From assembly GCF_905475395.1 (NCBI RefSeq), contig NC_058342.1, positions 36,166,140 to 36,230,139 on the forward strand: 64,000 nucleotides of DNA. Reading direction: 5' to 3'. The position numbers were made by a program, and so were the translations under genes. Position 1 is the stretch's first letter, and the number at the start of each line of letters is the position of its first letter. The notes under the pieces are model-generated. The model searched no databases and was not told where the DNA came from. It saw nothing but the letters and a program-made list of their open reading frames with translations. Source of the DNA: Chrysoperla carnea. Its lineage: Eukaryota > Arthropoda > Insecta > Neuroptera > Chrysopidae. Positions 1 through 10,433 of this stretch are shown in pieces.

Positions 1-386
1 GATTATTAAGATATTTTCTGAATGACATAACGCTTTTTAAAAGCGCCAATTTGAATATATGAATAATATAATGAAAAGCTTCTTCTTTCGTTACAACTTA
101 CAAGGCTTTACCAAACAATGTTCTATTTTTTTTTATTTCTGTTATTTATGTTTACCCGTTAATTAAAATTTATGCTTTCTCAGTGGTTTTTCCTCGAAAA
201 CTTTTTTGGCTGCGAAAAAATCGTTGTTTATTTTTCTAAGAAAAAAAATTTTTTTTTTCTTTAATTCTTTTTAAGTTTATAAATCTAAGGGCTAATTGAT
301 TTTGAAGTTTATTTTTTATTTTGCAAAATATTTACGAAACAAAATCTCGACAAACGATACAAAATGTATTATAGTTCAATTGGAAC
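1..386. other. AT-rich sequence, no gene seen
   Basis: Homopolymer-rich AT DNA with stop codons in all frames over short distances. No domain, RNA gene or clear repeat boundary was recognised before the hAT element that begins at 387. Confidence 0.6.
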
Positions 387-1162
387 CAGGCCCGTGCGCC
401 GGAATTATCCAAGAGAAGGGTTCAAACTTTTGTTCGCCATGTTAAGTTTTTAGGCCAATTAAAACAAGAAATCCTTTGAGTAAGAGAACATTGTAAAATT
501 GTGATCTTCCAAACTCCCAAACTTTTCCAAAACTCTGTAATTATCGACCTCTACACCGAAAATGTATATTAAGCGAGGCCTGAACCAATCTAAGGTATGC
601 TTCGAGACGACACAAGGTTGATTCTTTCGTCACTATTGTCACAGGCGAAACAACCAGAACGCGAAGTACTTGGAAAATATTCGGAAACGCATCTTTTTTA
701 CAAATATCGAGTACTTCAAGTGAATTTGACACTCTGTTCAGCAATGCGTTTTCGCCAAAGTTGAACGTCATTCCAGTTGTCACGGGAATCAAGGTGCAAA
801 ATTGAATATTCTAGTTCAAAAAGGCGCGCAACAGTTGGCTTTTATTGAGAAAGAGATGCAAATGTTGCGATGATTTAAAAATCGATCTATCATCTTCAAC
901 TGAATCAGTCTATATATTCGAGCGTTGAGTCTGTTATGACACAAACCTTGGCTTCCAAAGATTCAGGTTTTCTAATTAAAGTACTCGACTTAAAGACAAA
1001 GTCGAACAATGTATCGAGCACTAAATATGAATGGATATCTGATTCGTTAGTGGAAATGTGTCTCATTTCAGAACTATATTGTTAATTAAAAATTAATGTG
1101 GGCAGATTATTAATGGAAGGGGTTTTGACCCCCCAAAACCTCCTCCCATACGCACGGGCCTG
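387..1162 (-). mobile_element. Internally deleted hAT transposon (ZMYM1-like)
   Basis: The ends carry 12-bp perfect terminal inverted repeats, CAGGCCCGTGCG at 387-398 and its complement at 1151-1162. The eight bases outside them (attggaac on the left, tttgaaac on the right) agree at six of eight positions, as expected for an old 8-bp hAT target duplication. Inside, the minus strand at 541-792 keeps a transposase relic containing FPNIFQVLRVLVVSPVT. This resembles the C-terminal hAT dimerisation region seen in ZMYM1-like transposases, where a block of the type FPN..ALR..L..PV is followed by a conserved E. At about 776 bp the element is far shorter than an autonomous hAT, so most of the transposase is lost and it cannot be functional. 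Family assignment rests on TIRs plus this one motif. Confidence 0.72.
541..792 (-). pseudogene. hAT transposase C-terminal remnant
   Basis: An open stretch of 83 codons matches the style of the hAT C-terminal (dimerisation) region: an FPN start, a hydrophobic LRVL helix, PVT, and an S/T-E block followed by basic residues. The reading frame ends soon after that block, and the upstream catalytic part is not present inside the TIRs. It is therefore a fossil of a larger gene, lying within the 387-1162 element. The initial Met is incidental; the real protein would have begun far upstream. No host role is proposed. Confidence 0.6.
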
Positions 1163-2325
1163 TTTGAAACAAATTAGAAAACTAGCGCTACTTATTAGCG
1201 TATAAATCGAAATCCAATTTTTGTATTTTCAAAATCAATTAGCCTGTAGTTCTTATTCTTAGACATCTGTTTTCGTAACATTTTTCTAAGAAATGATAAA
1301 TGATCTCTTGTGAAAATTTGTACAGCTGTGAAAATATTCCTAGTTAATAAAAATAATTTCTAATTAATAAAAAAAAATAATAATAATTGTATATTAAAAA
1401 TTAGTGTGAAAATTCAACAGAAAATCTCAGAATTTATAGTTTTGTACAAAGTCAAAAAGAAAAGTTGTTCATGAATCATTTTCAATTTTTTATAGTTCTA
1501 TTTTTTTTGTACAAATGGAAAATTTTTGTATTTTTTCAAATTATTCAGTTATTTACGCCATGATTTTTCATAAATAGAACTATGAAAAAAGGATGTATGT
1601 GATTTGTGTACCGAAAAGCTTAAAATCTGACTCATTTTGGAAAATTATTTTTTAGATTCAATTTTTCCCAATGCTTATTAATTTATAAAAGTTTTTGAGT
1701 TATTGAATTCTGCTACAGGATGCATCAGATAAGCATGAAAAGAGTCCAAATTCCATACATTCACATGAAAATCAAAATGAATCAATGAATTTTTGTTTGA
1801 ATTTTTTGTATTTAACGGTGTAGATTTTAAAAAAATGGAAAAAAAAAATGAAAAAAATTTTATCTGTAATTTTTGTTGTAAATTTTATAATCCAAAAAAA
1901 AAAAAAATAACATTTCAAACTAAAAAAAAAAAAGACAAAAAATGTGTACTGTAAAATTACTTATAAATAAATTAGCTTCGAAATAATATAAAATTTGTTT
2001 ATTTATTATTTTTAAATCCGAAGATTTTTCTATGTTCGAATCAAATTTTAAAGAGGTAGGTCATTGAATTTCATTCAGAGGTAGGTAAGTCATCTCCCCA
2101 TTAATTTTAACTCTTTAAATTAACCCGCCATGCATTCTGCACATGCGTGAAATATTTCGCGTGTTAAATATTCTTTAACTTTGTCAATCATAACCTCTTA
2201 AAAATAAAAGCTTGAATTACTCAATTTAAAATATCAAAAATAAAACGGAACGCCTCATCAATCAATTATAATTTGATTGATGTAGTGTGTTAGAACCACG
2301 TTTTTAAAGATAACGTCGTCCAGGG
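1163..2325. other. AT-rich intergenic DNA, no gene seen
   Basis: Long A and T tracts, several tens of A around 1840-1940, and no reading frame of any length. The segment near 2210-2285 shares words with the foldback MITE family seen complete at 40,727-40,938, so it is probably a relic of that family. Confidence 0.5.
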
Positions 2326-2326
2326 C

Positions 2327-2460
2327 CTAACAATATATCGAATATGGTGGAAGCGATGGGAAAATCAGGACGCCACAACCTTAACATGGAGGTGAATCAA
2401 ATTTGACTTGCATGATTTGATTACAGACAGACTACTAAATAAAAACTTGTAATATCATAA
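2327..2460 (+). repeat. Interspersed repeat fragment, second copy at 24.27 kb
   Basis: The segment beginning tatatcgaatatggtggaag and running through an acagacagac block to aaataaaaacttgtaata reappears in a longer form at 24,270-24,455. In the 24-kb copy an extra stretch of about 60 bases is present between the two shared blocks, so this copy is internally deleted. The transposon class was not identified. Confidence 0.6.
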
Positions 2461-2737
2461 CGGCAGAACCACATTTCGAATTAAATGCTTCATAAATGCT
2501 GAATCCAAAAATTGACAAATGATACAAATCAAAAATTTAAACACAAACATTTAAAGGAACGGAAGTTACATTTACTTTTAACACAGACTTGATAATTGAT
2601 GTCCAAATCTGAGATGCTAAGACCAGGTGGTCAAACCTTTGGAGTAACTTTATGACTAATCATTCAATTGTGGTTTTTTATTGATTACAGGGTGAAACAC
2701 ACACAGGTATACAATGCAGGGTGGACTGTGTTAATAG

Positions 2738-3022
2738 CTTTTAGGTTAGGATAGGTTATATTGGCTGTCCACGAAGGACACACTTAGGCTCCATTGTGAT
2801 ACCATATGTGTTTTACCACCTTTCCGCTGATAATTTCATTTATCAGCTCCTCAATTTCAGAAGCTGAGTTCACCTCCTTCATGCATATCATGCACTACAC
2901 CAGCCCATCACAACTATTAATTAAATTAATTTTTGTTGCGACGGCGGGAATCGAACCCGCTACCCTAAGCATACCGCGGACGGAAATGGTTACGCCTTAA
3001 CCAACTGAACTAATAGGGCTAA
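2738..3022 (-). mobile_element. tRNA-derived SINE, family 1 (full-length)
   Basis: Read on the minus strand, a tRNA-like head has an A box of the type TAGTTCAGTTGG and a B box GGTTCGATTCC, at roughly 3019-2940. A body of about 180 bases follows, and the element ends in TAACCTATCCTAACCTAA. The head cannot close an acceptor stem, so this is a SINE promoter and not a tRNA gene. A second copy of the body and tail, lacking the head, is at 4565-4763. Confidence 0.75.
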
Positions 3023-4020
3023 AATCATTTGAAGATCAAGCTCAAATCACTTAGAAACTAGAATTGTAGATCCAAGTCATGAACACAAGCCACTGTATAT
3101 AGTTCTTTCTACGCCACTGTATAGTTCTTTCCGTTTTTGTAGTATTTATTAAAAAAAAAAAGGTCTTTAAACCTATTTACCAAATACATTATCTGATTAC
3201 TGTGAACAATTTTGACTTTGACAGTGACTTTTATCATATTTTTGTTCATAAATTTCGTATACCTGAGAATGATTTTTCGTAAATTTGTATAAATGAAAAG
3301 ATTTACAAATTTCATTGACGACATAAATACCTTTATAACCAACCAGGGGTATGTTTTTTTTTTTTCTTCTAGTGAGGTATTTATTACAAACGGACTTAAC
3401 AATAATCATACAATTTTGATTCTTTTTTTTTTCTTTAAAAGATATTAATAGATTTTTATTTCCTCTCAAATACAAATTATTGAACATATCCTGTTTAGAT
3501 CTTTTTTACTCTTCTATTGTTGATTTTTCAAAGTCAATTTTTATAATCCATAATACTTTATACATGCTGATTCTAAAGTCTCTTGTCACTTATCTGTTTT
3601 ATATTTTTTCATGGATTCTACGGAATGATTTAATAAAAAGGATTGAGTTGTTTGAACTATAGTGCTATAAATCAGGCATGGACTAACGAAACTTACAAAA
3701 GTTCCTCGGACTTCTTACTTAAAATACGAATAAGAAAGTGATAACTTAACCTATGACAATTTCGAAATAATTAGATTCAATGCGGAATAATTTCAGTGAC
3801 TGAACGGAATGAAAATGTTGGCTCTACTGTCAGATTCATAAAATATCTCGAAAATTGCTCATTTAATGGTCAAATAAACACGATTTTTGTAATTTTCGGG
3901 TCAAAATTACCTTATAAACTTAGTTTTATCGAAATCGGAAACAAAAACTTTTTTTACACTTTTTGAAATTTGTAAAAATCGAAAAAATCATAAAAAATTC
4001 AAAAAAACACAATTTTTGTA
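3023..4020. other. AT-rich DNA with a degraded inverted-repeat relic
   Basis: No gene seen. The part from about 3835 to 4020 repeats words (ctcgaaaattg, gtcaaaattaccttataaac, tagttttatcgaaatcgg) of the foldback-like repeat also present at about 17,030-17,345, in AP-2 alpha intron 10 (about 33,325-33,450) and near 47,700. Confidence 0.5.
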
Positions 4021-4026
4021 ATTTTT

Positions 4027-4195
4027 GGTTGGGTTGGGTTGGGTTAGGTTGGGTTAGGTTGGGTTAGGTTGGGTTAGGTTGGGTTGGGTTGGGTTAGGTT
4101 GGGTTAGGCTGGGTTAGGCTGGGTTAGGTTGGGTTAGGTTGGGTTAGGCTGGGTTAGGTTGGGTTAGGTTGGGTTAGGCTGGGTTAGGCTGGGTG
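4027..4195 (+). repeat. Telomere-like tandem repeat (TTGGGTTAGG)n
   Basis: About 170 bp of a ten-base unit alternating TTGGG and TTAGG, with a few GGCTGGG variants near the right end. The TTAGG half is the canonical insect telomere unit. The block sits inside ordinary repeat-rich DNA and runs without a break into a GGGTGT microsatellite. It is therefore an interstitial array and not a chromosome end, possibly expanded from the TTAGG-type tail of a SINE such as the one at 4565-4763. Confidence 0.9.
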
Positions 4196-4393
4196 TGGGT
4201 GTGGGTGTGGGTGTGGGTGTGGGTGTGGGTGTGGGTGTGGGTGTGGGTGTGGGTGTGGGTGTGGGTGTTGGTGTGGGTGTTGGTGGTGGTGGTGGTGGTG
4301 GTGGGTGTGGGTGATGGTGGTGGTGGGTGTGGGTGGTGGTGGTGGTGGTGGTGGGTGTGGGTGTGGGTGGTGGTGTGGGTGTGAGTTGAGTTG
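4196..4393 (+). repeat. GGGTGT / GGT microsatellite
   Basis: Uninterrupted GGGTGT units pass into GGT-rich variants and a final GAGTTGAGTTGGG. Long frames on both strands here (His/Thr or Val/Trp repeats) come only from the repeat and are not genes. Confidence 0.95.
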
Positions 4394-4564
4394 GGTTTTT
4401 TTTTCAATTTTATTGATCATTTATAATGAATTTTTCCATACAATCTCAGTTTTCGGAATAGCTTACGATTATCGAGATTACTGTATATTATATTTTAAGG
4501 ATTACAAGCTCCGGGTGGCTACCCGGCTCGCCCCCCTCCTGGATTATTTTGTAATATTAATAAT
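4394..4564 (+). repeat. 170-bp interspersed repeat, copy A
   Basis: Beginning at gggttttttttcaattttat and ending near the GC-rich words ccgggtggct and ggctcgcccc, this segment is almost identical to 16,185-16,345. It contains no coding potential. Both copies begin with GAGTTGGG, so the GGGTGT/GAGTT microsatellite may be the tail or target of the element. Confidence 0.8.
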
Positions 4565-4763
4565 TAAAACTTAATTTAATTAATAGTTGTGATGGGCTGG
4601 TGTAGTGCATGGTATATGCATGAAGGAGGTGCACTCAGCCTCTGAAATTGAGGCGCTGATAAATGAAAGGTGGTAAAACACATATATGGTATCACAAAGG
4701 TTCTCTATAGCCTAAATGTGTCCTTCGTGGTTAGCCAATATAACCTAACCTAACCTAACCTAA
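4565..4763 (+). mobile_element. SINE family 1, head-truncated
   Basis: Matches the body and tail of the 2738-3022 SINE in the opposite orientation and ends in four CCTAA-type units (aacctaacctaacctaacct). The tRNA-like head is missing; the 170-bp repeat abuts at the truncation point, as expected for 5'-truncated retroposition. Confidence 0.75.
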
Positions 4764-5664
4764 TATTATTCTTGCAAAAATAAATACAACTAGCTCGACT
4801 AATTAATAATTCGTGTTTTTTCCTAAGCGGAACATTTTTAGACCAAGAGTATATTTTTCGTCAATCTAGACATAATAAGCTTGAAAATGAGGCGTAAATC
4901 GTGGAATTTGATAAAGGAATAAGGAAAATAATGGTAGAACAAGAAGAAACTTGCTAAAGTAATAATATATAATTTGGGATGAAAATCGACAGTTTTCAGT
5001 TTTCAGTTTTTCAAATCAATCAACAAGAATGTTTTCAGGAATTCCCATTTTAAATCGTAAGCTGATATCGCAGTTCAAAAGATGACTTTTATTCGAATCG
5101 ATCTGATTTGAATAACATAAATTTTAACGGCGTTGATTCAAGCGTAGAGTTCAAATATTCATGAATCTGGTTAAAATAAATTCGATCAGTGTGGTAACAT
5201 ATAAAATTAAAAAGAGGAGATAATAAAAAGCAATGAACTTAAATAATAAAAAATAAATAAATAAAATTGTAAGTAGATTGAACGTTTTAATTTTTAGTGA
5301 ATTGTTATTTTTATTTTTATTTAGAAAATGAACTGTTTAATGAGGTGTCTACGTTTTATTAGGACTATTTAACGTATAACTTAGGTATATAATATCATAT
5401 CATATCATATCATATCATATATTATTATTATATGTGCATTCAGATTATTTAGAGAGGGGTAATTATTATTATTATTATTATTTGGGTAAAAAGGGCCGTC
5501 CCTACGGATTAAAAAGTTAATAAAATGAACAATAAGTTGTCAAATACACATATATTATATTAAAATAATATATACTGTTCTGTTATACTGTTTAGAATTA
5601 ATATGACATAATATGTTCATATATTGTCTTTTTACAGTTAAACTACTTTCAATCAACCAAAAAA
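4764..5664. other. AT-rich intergenic DNA with microsatellites
   Basis: No gene seen. An ATATC-type array lies at about 5394-5420 and ATT arrays near 5461-5481. Confidence 0.6.
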
Positions 5665-5665
5665 A

Positions 5666-6150
5666 AGGGACAAGCTTTTATTGTACTAAAAAGTAGAAAA
5701 TAATTTTATCTATGAGTCACTCATACCAGATTATTTGTAAAAGCTTGAGGAGCTTAATTTAAAATGATAATAATAATAATAAAATAATGTGATTTAACCT
5801 TCGTTTTTCTGACATACGCCTTATCACAGAGGCCACCCACAATACATTCATATTTACTATTACATTTATGATGTGGGTGGAATCGGTTACTTCGTTCTAA
5901 TCTAAGCGACGATAATGTCAATTGTTCGACAATTCTTCACATTGCCGCTGCCTGGGTTCGAACCCGCAACCGAAAGTCTCAGTAGTCAAACGGTCAAAGA
6001 CTAATGCCTTAGACCGCTCGGTCACTTAGGCTCAATTTAAAATATCAAAAATGAATCGAAACGCCTCATCTACTCCACATGCCTAATTATTTTTCGATTC
6101 ATTCTTAATATTAAGTGCCTCAAGCTTTTACAAATAGCTAATGGTCCCAT
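5666..6150 (+). mobile_element. Foldback MITE copy interrupted by a SINE
   Basis: The segments 5670-5765 and 6034-6140 together match one copy of the foldback MITE seen intact at 40,727-40,938 (read in the opposite orientation). A SINE occupies the break at 5766-6033. The left arm carries the shared words caagcttttattgtactaaa and atctatgagtcactcatac. The far-right arm is degenerate or lost. Confidence 0.65.
5766..6033 (-). mobile_element. tRNA-derived SINE family 2, inserted in a MITE
   Basis: On the minus strand there is a tRNA-Leu/Ser-like head (A box about 6030-6010, B box GGTTCGAACCC about 5966-5954). A body follows with the words gtggcctctgtgataaggcg, ending in an ATT-rich tail. The host words aatttaaaat flank it directly on both sides (5756-5765 and 6034-6043), a target-site duplication. 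The same family is at 11,368-11,660, and a tail fragment is at 26,445-26,520. Confidence 0.8.
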
Positions 6151-7535
6151 TTAAAAAAAATGGTTATACACACAATTTAACACTTGTTGAATGAAAGTGA
6201 TATTTGACCCTGTATACATTGTGGCTTTTTTTAAACTTGACATATGCTTGAAACTCGAAAAATTAATTTTATCCATAAAAATGCTTCAGACAAAAAATGT
6301 TGGCGCTGTCGGTGCACATCTACGCAGACATTAAACTTGATTCAGGTTTTCAAGCTCAATGAAAAGCTGACTCTATTCCATACCTGGAAATAGATAATCG
6401 AACACTTTCAATTAGAAAGTTGTTATCGATTAAAAGGGTAGCATTTTTCTCCGAAATATTTTCCCTTTTACCGAAAAATTTAGACAAAAACAGACTGTTT
6501 TATCAAAAAATTGTTTTTTCGTATGTCTTCTGCGAAATCTAAACACTCTCCGAAAATAAATTTTCAATAAAAGGAGTTTTTCAAATCAATCAACAGGAAT
6601 TTCTCATAGGGTCTTATTTTTGCTATCAATTACTGTCTAAACTATTCGGTTTACAAAAAAATCTTTGCGTTTTTCCTTCGAAAAGAAAAACCTTCTAATT
6701 TAAAGTGTTTTTTTTTTGTTTGTTTTACCTCCCAACCAGCAAACAAATCAGTCAACAGGATAGGGAACATAGTTTAAAAATCAAAATACGAATAGGTTTG
6801 ACTGTAATATATTTTAAGGATAGTATAATAAAATAATTGCATTGCGAACAATACAAAAAATATTAGGCATTGTATCTAAAATAGTGAATACAGTGAATTG
6901 TGTGTGTATGAATGGATATTGGATGGCTTGAAACTTGGAGCCATTCTTTAACTTGTTGACAATATATTTATATATTTTTAAAGTAAAAGGGACCGGATAT
7001 TATAATTTTTCAAAACCGGTGTGTGTAGTATTTGTGTGAGTTTTTATTCAAGTCACCGTTTTTGGACAAATTGTAATTGTTCAATTTGACATATCACTGT
7101 AATAGGTGTTATAATTGATGGCTTTTAGATACCTAGCTAATCACTTTTAATGTTCTATTTATCAAAACACAATACTTACTTTACAGTACACACTGTACCC
7201 TACTCTACCCTATTAGGGTACCTACTACCTATTTAGGTTTTATTTTTAAATATGACTTTTAGTAATCAGTACAATAACTTTGTGAAATAGTTCAATTTCA
7301 AGTCTACCAGTCTCTGGAGGCAATCTTGAACCTGTGCAGTCCCGGATCAGTTTCTTTTTCGTTTTTGGGGCCCCCAACGAATAAGCCCTTTGAGCAAAGA
7401 AAAATTGCACCCTTCATTCCACTTTTTCTTCTTCAAGAGTCCAGGGGCCTCCATCGACAGGTCCCTGGCTACATGGCTAATCCACCACTGAACCAGTGTC
7501 GTTAAAATAGAGTAGTAGAACGGGTATGTCACGGG
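6151..7535. other. Intergenic repeat relics
   Basis: No gene seen. A phrase tttacctcccaaccagcaaa at 6726 recurs at 23,655, 30,575 and 38,283 and marks an interspersed family of unknown class. From 7325 to 7510 there are GGGGCCCCC words like those of the hAT-like family at 27,924 and 58,963, here too degraded for ends to be placed. Confidence 0.5.
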
Positions 7536-7539
7536 CATC

Positions 7540-7755
7540 CAGGTGGAAGGGGTCCCCGAAGTTTGATAAAAGTCCTGTTTATGAGTCTTGGTCTTGCAGA
7601 GTTAGGCCTTGATCTTGTAGAGATGGATTTTGGTCTTGATCATAATTCGTATATATTAGGTTTAGATATTGTTCCTGAGAAAGTGCTACTAAATTGCAAT
7701 ACCAAGACTTGAACTGCAAGACCGAGACTAATTTTGCTCATCCCTAATTCGATTC
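7540..7755. mobile_element. Degraded foldback MITE, TIR like ttagggatgagc
   Basis: Near-inverted words (gagtcttggtcttgcagag on the left, ctgcaagaccgagactaat on the right) bracket a segment rich in cttgatcttg repeats. The right end reads into gctcatccctaa, a hAT-style terminus. A related copy lies at about 19,290-19,412. The left terminus could not be fixed. Confidence 0.5.
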
Positions 7756-8535
7756 GCTTCGAAAAGCAAACGGTCTCATTCAAATTCAGATTTAAAGAAC
7801 TAAAATTTTTAAATTTCGATTTTCGAGACTAAAACAAGAATATGCTAGCAGAAAGCAAAAAAAAATGAGTACAAATCTTTTTGTGTTTAAAATAAATGGC
7901 TAAATAATTTCATACACAATTTATACCGGTTTTTATTTTTTCTCTATTTCATAAATCGGAAATTTATTATATTTTTTTTGATGTATTTATTATTTTTATT
8001 TTTCTATTAAATCGGTCCCATTGTGTTTCTATAATTCGATAATTTAACACAATTTTAGGATTTTTTTTTGAAAGATTTCTAAAATTGAAAAACAGAAAAA
8101 ATTCGGTTTCTTTACAGGGTGTATCATAAGTCACAAACGAATCTTTGGCGATTGATAATAATAATACAGTCTTATTTTATAAGATTGGTGGTCAAAAAGT
8201 AACCTTTAAAAAAAAAAGAAATGTGAACTTTTTGATAACGATAAGAATAGTAAATAGTAAATTTTGATAAAGAAGTAAGTGTTAAAGATATTAAATTTAG
8301 ATAAACATAATTACATAATTATATAACATAATATTATATAATATATATGATGTTCATTGAACATTCAGAAGGGTATGATCAGCTATCTATAATTACATCT
8401 AAACATGTATAAACATTACATTATATAATGTATACATATGTAACTATATCGTATATCGTATATATGTTGCAGATGGATTGCTAAATCAGTTCAGCTGAAT
8501 TGTCACAAAACTACTATCCAAGATTAAACGTAATG
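7756..8535. other. AT-rich DNA, no gene seen
   Basis: Long AT tracts, with ATAT-rich words near 8320-8465. No conserved frame, RNA gene or repeat end identified. Confidence 0.55.
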
Positions 8536-8870
8536 CAGAATGCAAGGGCGTTGCAAGTCGATGGCAAAAAGGGGGTCAAATTTTACCATTAATTTACCTG
8601 AAAACAGGCGTGGATTTAGAGTTATTCGGCACATACAGTTATTCGGCATTTGTCATACGTTAGATACCAGGAATCCATTCGGTTACACCCTCACGGTCAA
8701 ACAGTGGGAACACCGCCTAACAATACTTCCTCCAATAGGACAGGTCACTGGGATACGCCCAGTTATCGCACCTAAACTTCTAGTGTGTCTTCCGTCTAGG
8801 CTACCAAAGTCCCTAGCAGATAAGGGGGAGGGGGTTCACATACACTGGAATCTGGATTGATACTCGTGAG
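8536..8870. other. Locally GC-richer island of unknown nature
   Basis: About 330 bp with noticeably more G and C than its surroundings. It holds an open frame of 106 codons on the plus strand, but the predicted residues form no recognisable domain and the frame is not conserved with anything I know. It could be a fragment of an old transposable element. Confidence 0.4.
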
Positions 8871-8994
8871 AACCGTGGACTTGTTTGTGTTCCTGTGGAA
8901 GCTCTTACTGAAAAATTTATATTTCTGCTATTCTTTTTTCCCCCTTTCATCGAGATATCGAGTTGAATTTTTTTTTTTATATCTTGATTCGGAA

Positions 8995-9130
8995 TAAAAA
9001 GGTGAATTTGAGTTCGTAAGTTGGCAGCATGGGTTCATTGGGTCCTTTAAATCGCAAGAGGAAAAGTAACAACAAGTTTAAACGTAAAACTGTTTGAAAT
9101 AAAAAACTTTACAACTTTTGTTTGAAACAT
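8995..9130 (-). repeat. Partial copy of the 9.9-kb repeat family
   Basis: Words such as gagttcgtaa, cattgggtcc and aacttttgtttgaaacattt are the reverse complement of parts of the repeat at 9886-10,433. Only the middle portion is recognisable. Confidence 0.55.
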
Positions 9131-9885
9131 TTTTTCGTAAATAAATTTGTTTTCCCGCGAGAGTCTAAATTAGGGCAAAAATTTAGTTCCCATTTTCTCA
9201 AAAACTATAAAATATGGTTAGTTGAAAATTTATAGGTAAACTTATCCGTTAGCTAAAATTTCGAATTCAATTCTTTACTTATTTAAAGCAAGTGGGTGCT
9301 TAAAACCCCTAACTAAGCCCCCTCTCTTGGCGACACTCATGTTCTATTCTAAACTCATATCCTCTAACCGTTAATTGTTGACACGCTGCATTGGTAAATG
9401 TTAAACGTTTATGCAATTTTGCATGTTATATAAATGTCTTTCAGTTTTGCATAGCGAACCTGATTCTGCAATCCATCTGCGACATATATACGTATTGTTA
9501 GAGAAAGGGTACTCACAGCACTAGCACTATCACTAGTGTTATGTGGTGTATGTGTGTATGTGTATGAGCTTACATAACTAACTTATCCAATCATTTGAGC
9601 AGCTTCACTATAAGTGTGAACTTTAAGTACACAGCTTTAATATATAATACATATGTATAGTTGGTACATGTGTACATTACATATGTATATGTGTAGGCTT
9701 AGCTGAGCTTTGAATAGGAACCACGTGCGAGTCTAACACAACACAACAAATATCAGTACACGCACGCCAACAAGCAACGAGAGAGTTAACTAGCTCAATC
9801 AGAGAACACTCCTAAGATTTAGTAGTTCAGTAACTTCGAACTAAATTTGTTTACAGAAAAAGTAAAATGTCTTCCTGACTTGTTA
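9131..9885. other. Intergenic DNA, no gene seen
   Basis: AT-rich, with short CACTAG and TATGTG repeats around 9510-9570 and 9655-9700. No supported feature. Confidence 0.55.
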
Positions 9886-10433
9886 ATAAAACAAGTGAAA
9901 ACAATCAATTGACGGAGTTAATTGTTGAAACACCATGCATAGTCAGTTTTGATTTCTTTATCATATAACACATACAAACATGTGACACATACATAACTGA
10001 TCAAGTATAGTACATATTATAAAATTTCCGCCTAATTGGCGCCCTCACGAGTAAACAGTGATGTTTAAGCTAAAATGTTTCAAACAAAAGTTGTTTAATT
10101 TTTGATAAGGACCACTTTTTACATTTAAACTTTTGTTCTATCTCTAACGGTTTGCAAGATGGGTCCTACGGATCCAAAACCCAATTGACCTATGATGCTC
10201 ATTTACGAACTCGACCTCACTTTTTACGCCCTGAGTACGCTGTAAAAATTTCAGCTCGATATCTATTTCGTTTTTGAGTTATCGTGTCCACAGACGGACG
10301 GACGGACGGATGGACAACCGGAAATGGACTAGTAAGGTGAATCTATAAACATCTATAGCAAAATTTTGCGTTACAAACTTGGGACTAAACTTAGTATACC
10401 TTGCATATTACATATATGCATGGTATAAAAATC
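9886..10433 (+). mobile_element. Interspersed element, long copy (unknown class)
   Basis: Runs from aacaagtgaaaacaatcaat to ttacatatatgcatggtata. Nearly the same sequence and order occur at 20,970-21,543, and partial copies occur at 8995-9130 (-), 10,965-11,040 (-), 15,833-16,110 (-) and 41,590-41,865 (+). Internal landmarks are ggcgccctca, ctctaacggttt, ctcatttacgaactcgacct, a cagacggacggacggac block, gttacaaacttgggactaaa, and a palindromic right end around tatgcatggtata. No coding frame is preserved. The repeated copies with the same right end fit a non-autonomous or 3'-terminal element. Confidence 0.75.

Noticed and set aside
2935-3020. Apparent tRNA gene on the minus strand
   Set aside because: A and B boxes are present but the acceptor stem does not close and the sequence continues into a repeated SINE body with a CCTAA tail.
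3109-3487. Overlapping 96-97-codon minus-strand frames
   Set aside because: Lys/Phe/Tyr-rich translations of AT-rich DNA in two frames at once; no domain.
4027-4195. A true chromosome end
   Set aside because: Ordinary repeat-rich DNA lies on both sides of the array, so it is interstitial in this window.
4174-4420. Several open frames encoding His/Thr/Pro or Val/Trp repeats
   Set aside because: They are produced by the GGGTGT microsatellite, where any frame stays open; no start context, exon signals or protein family.
8540-8860. 106-codon plus-strand frame as a gene
   Set aside because: No recognised domain, no splice or promoter context, and composition typical of non-coding DNA; kept only as an unexplained GC-richer island.
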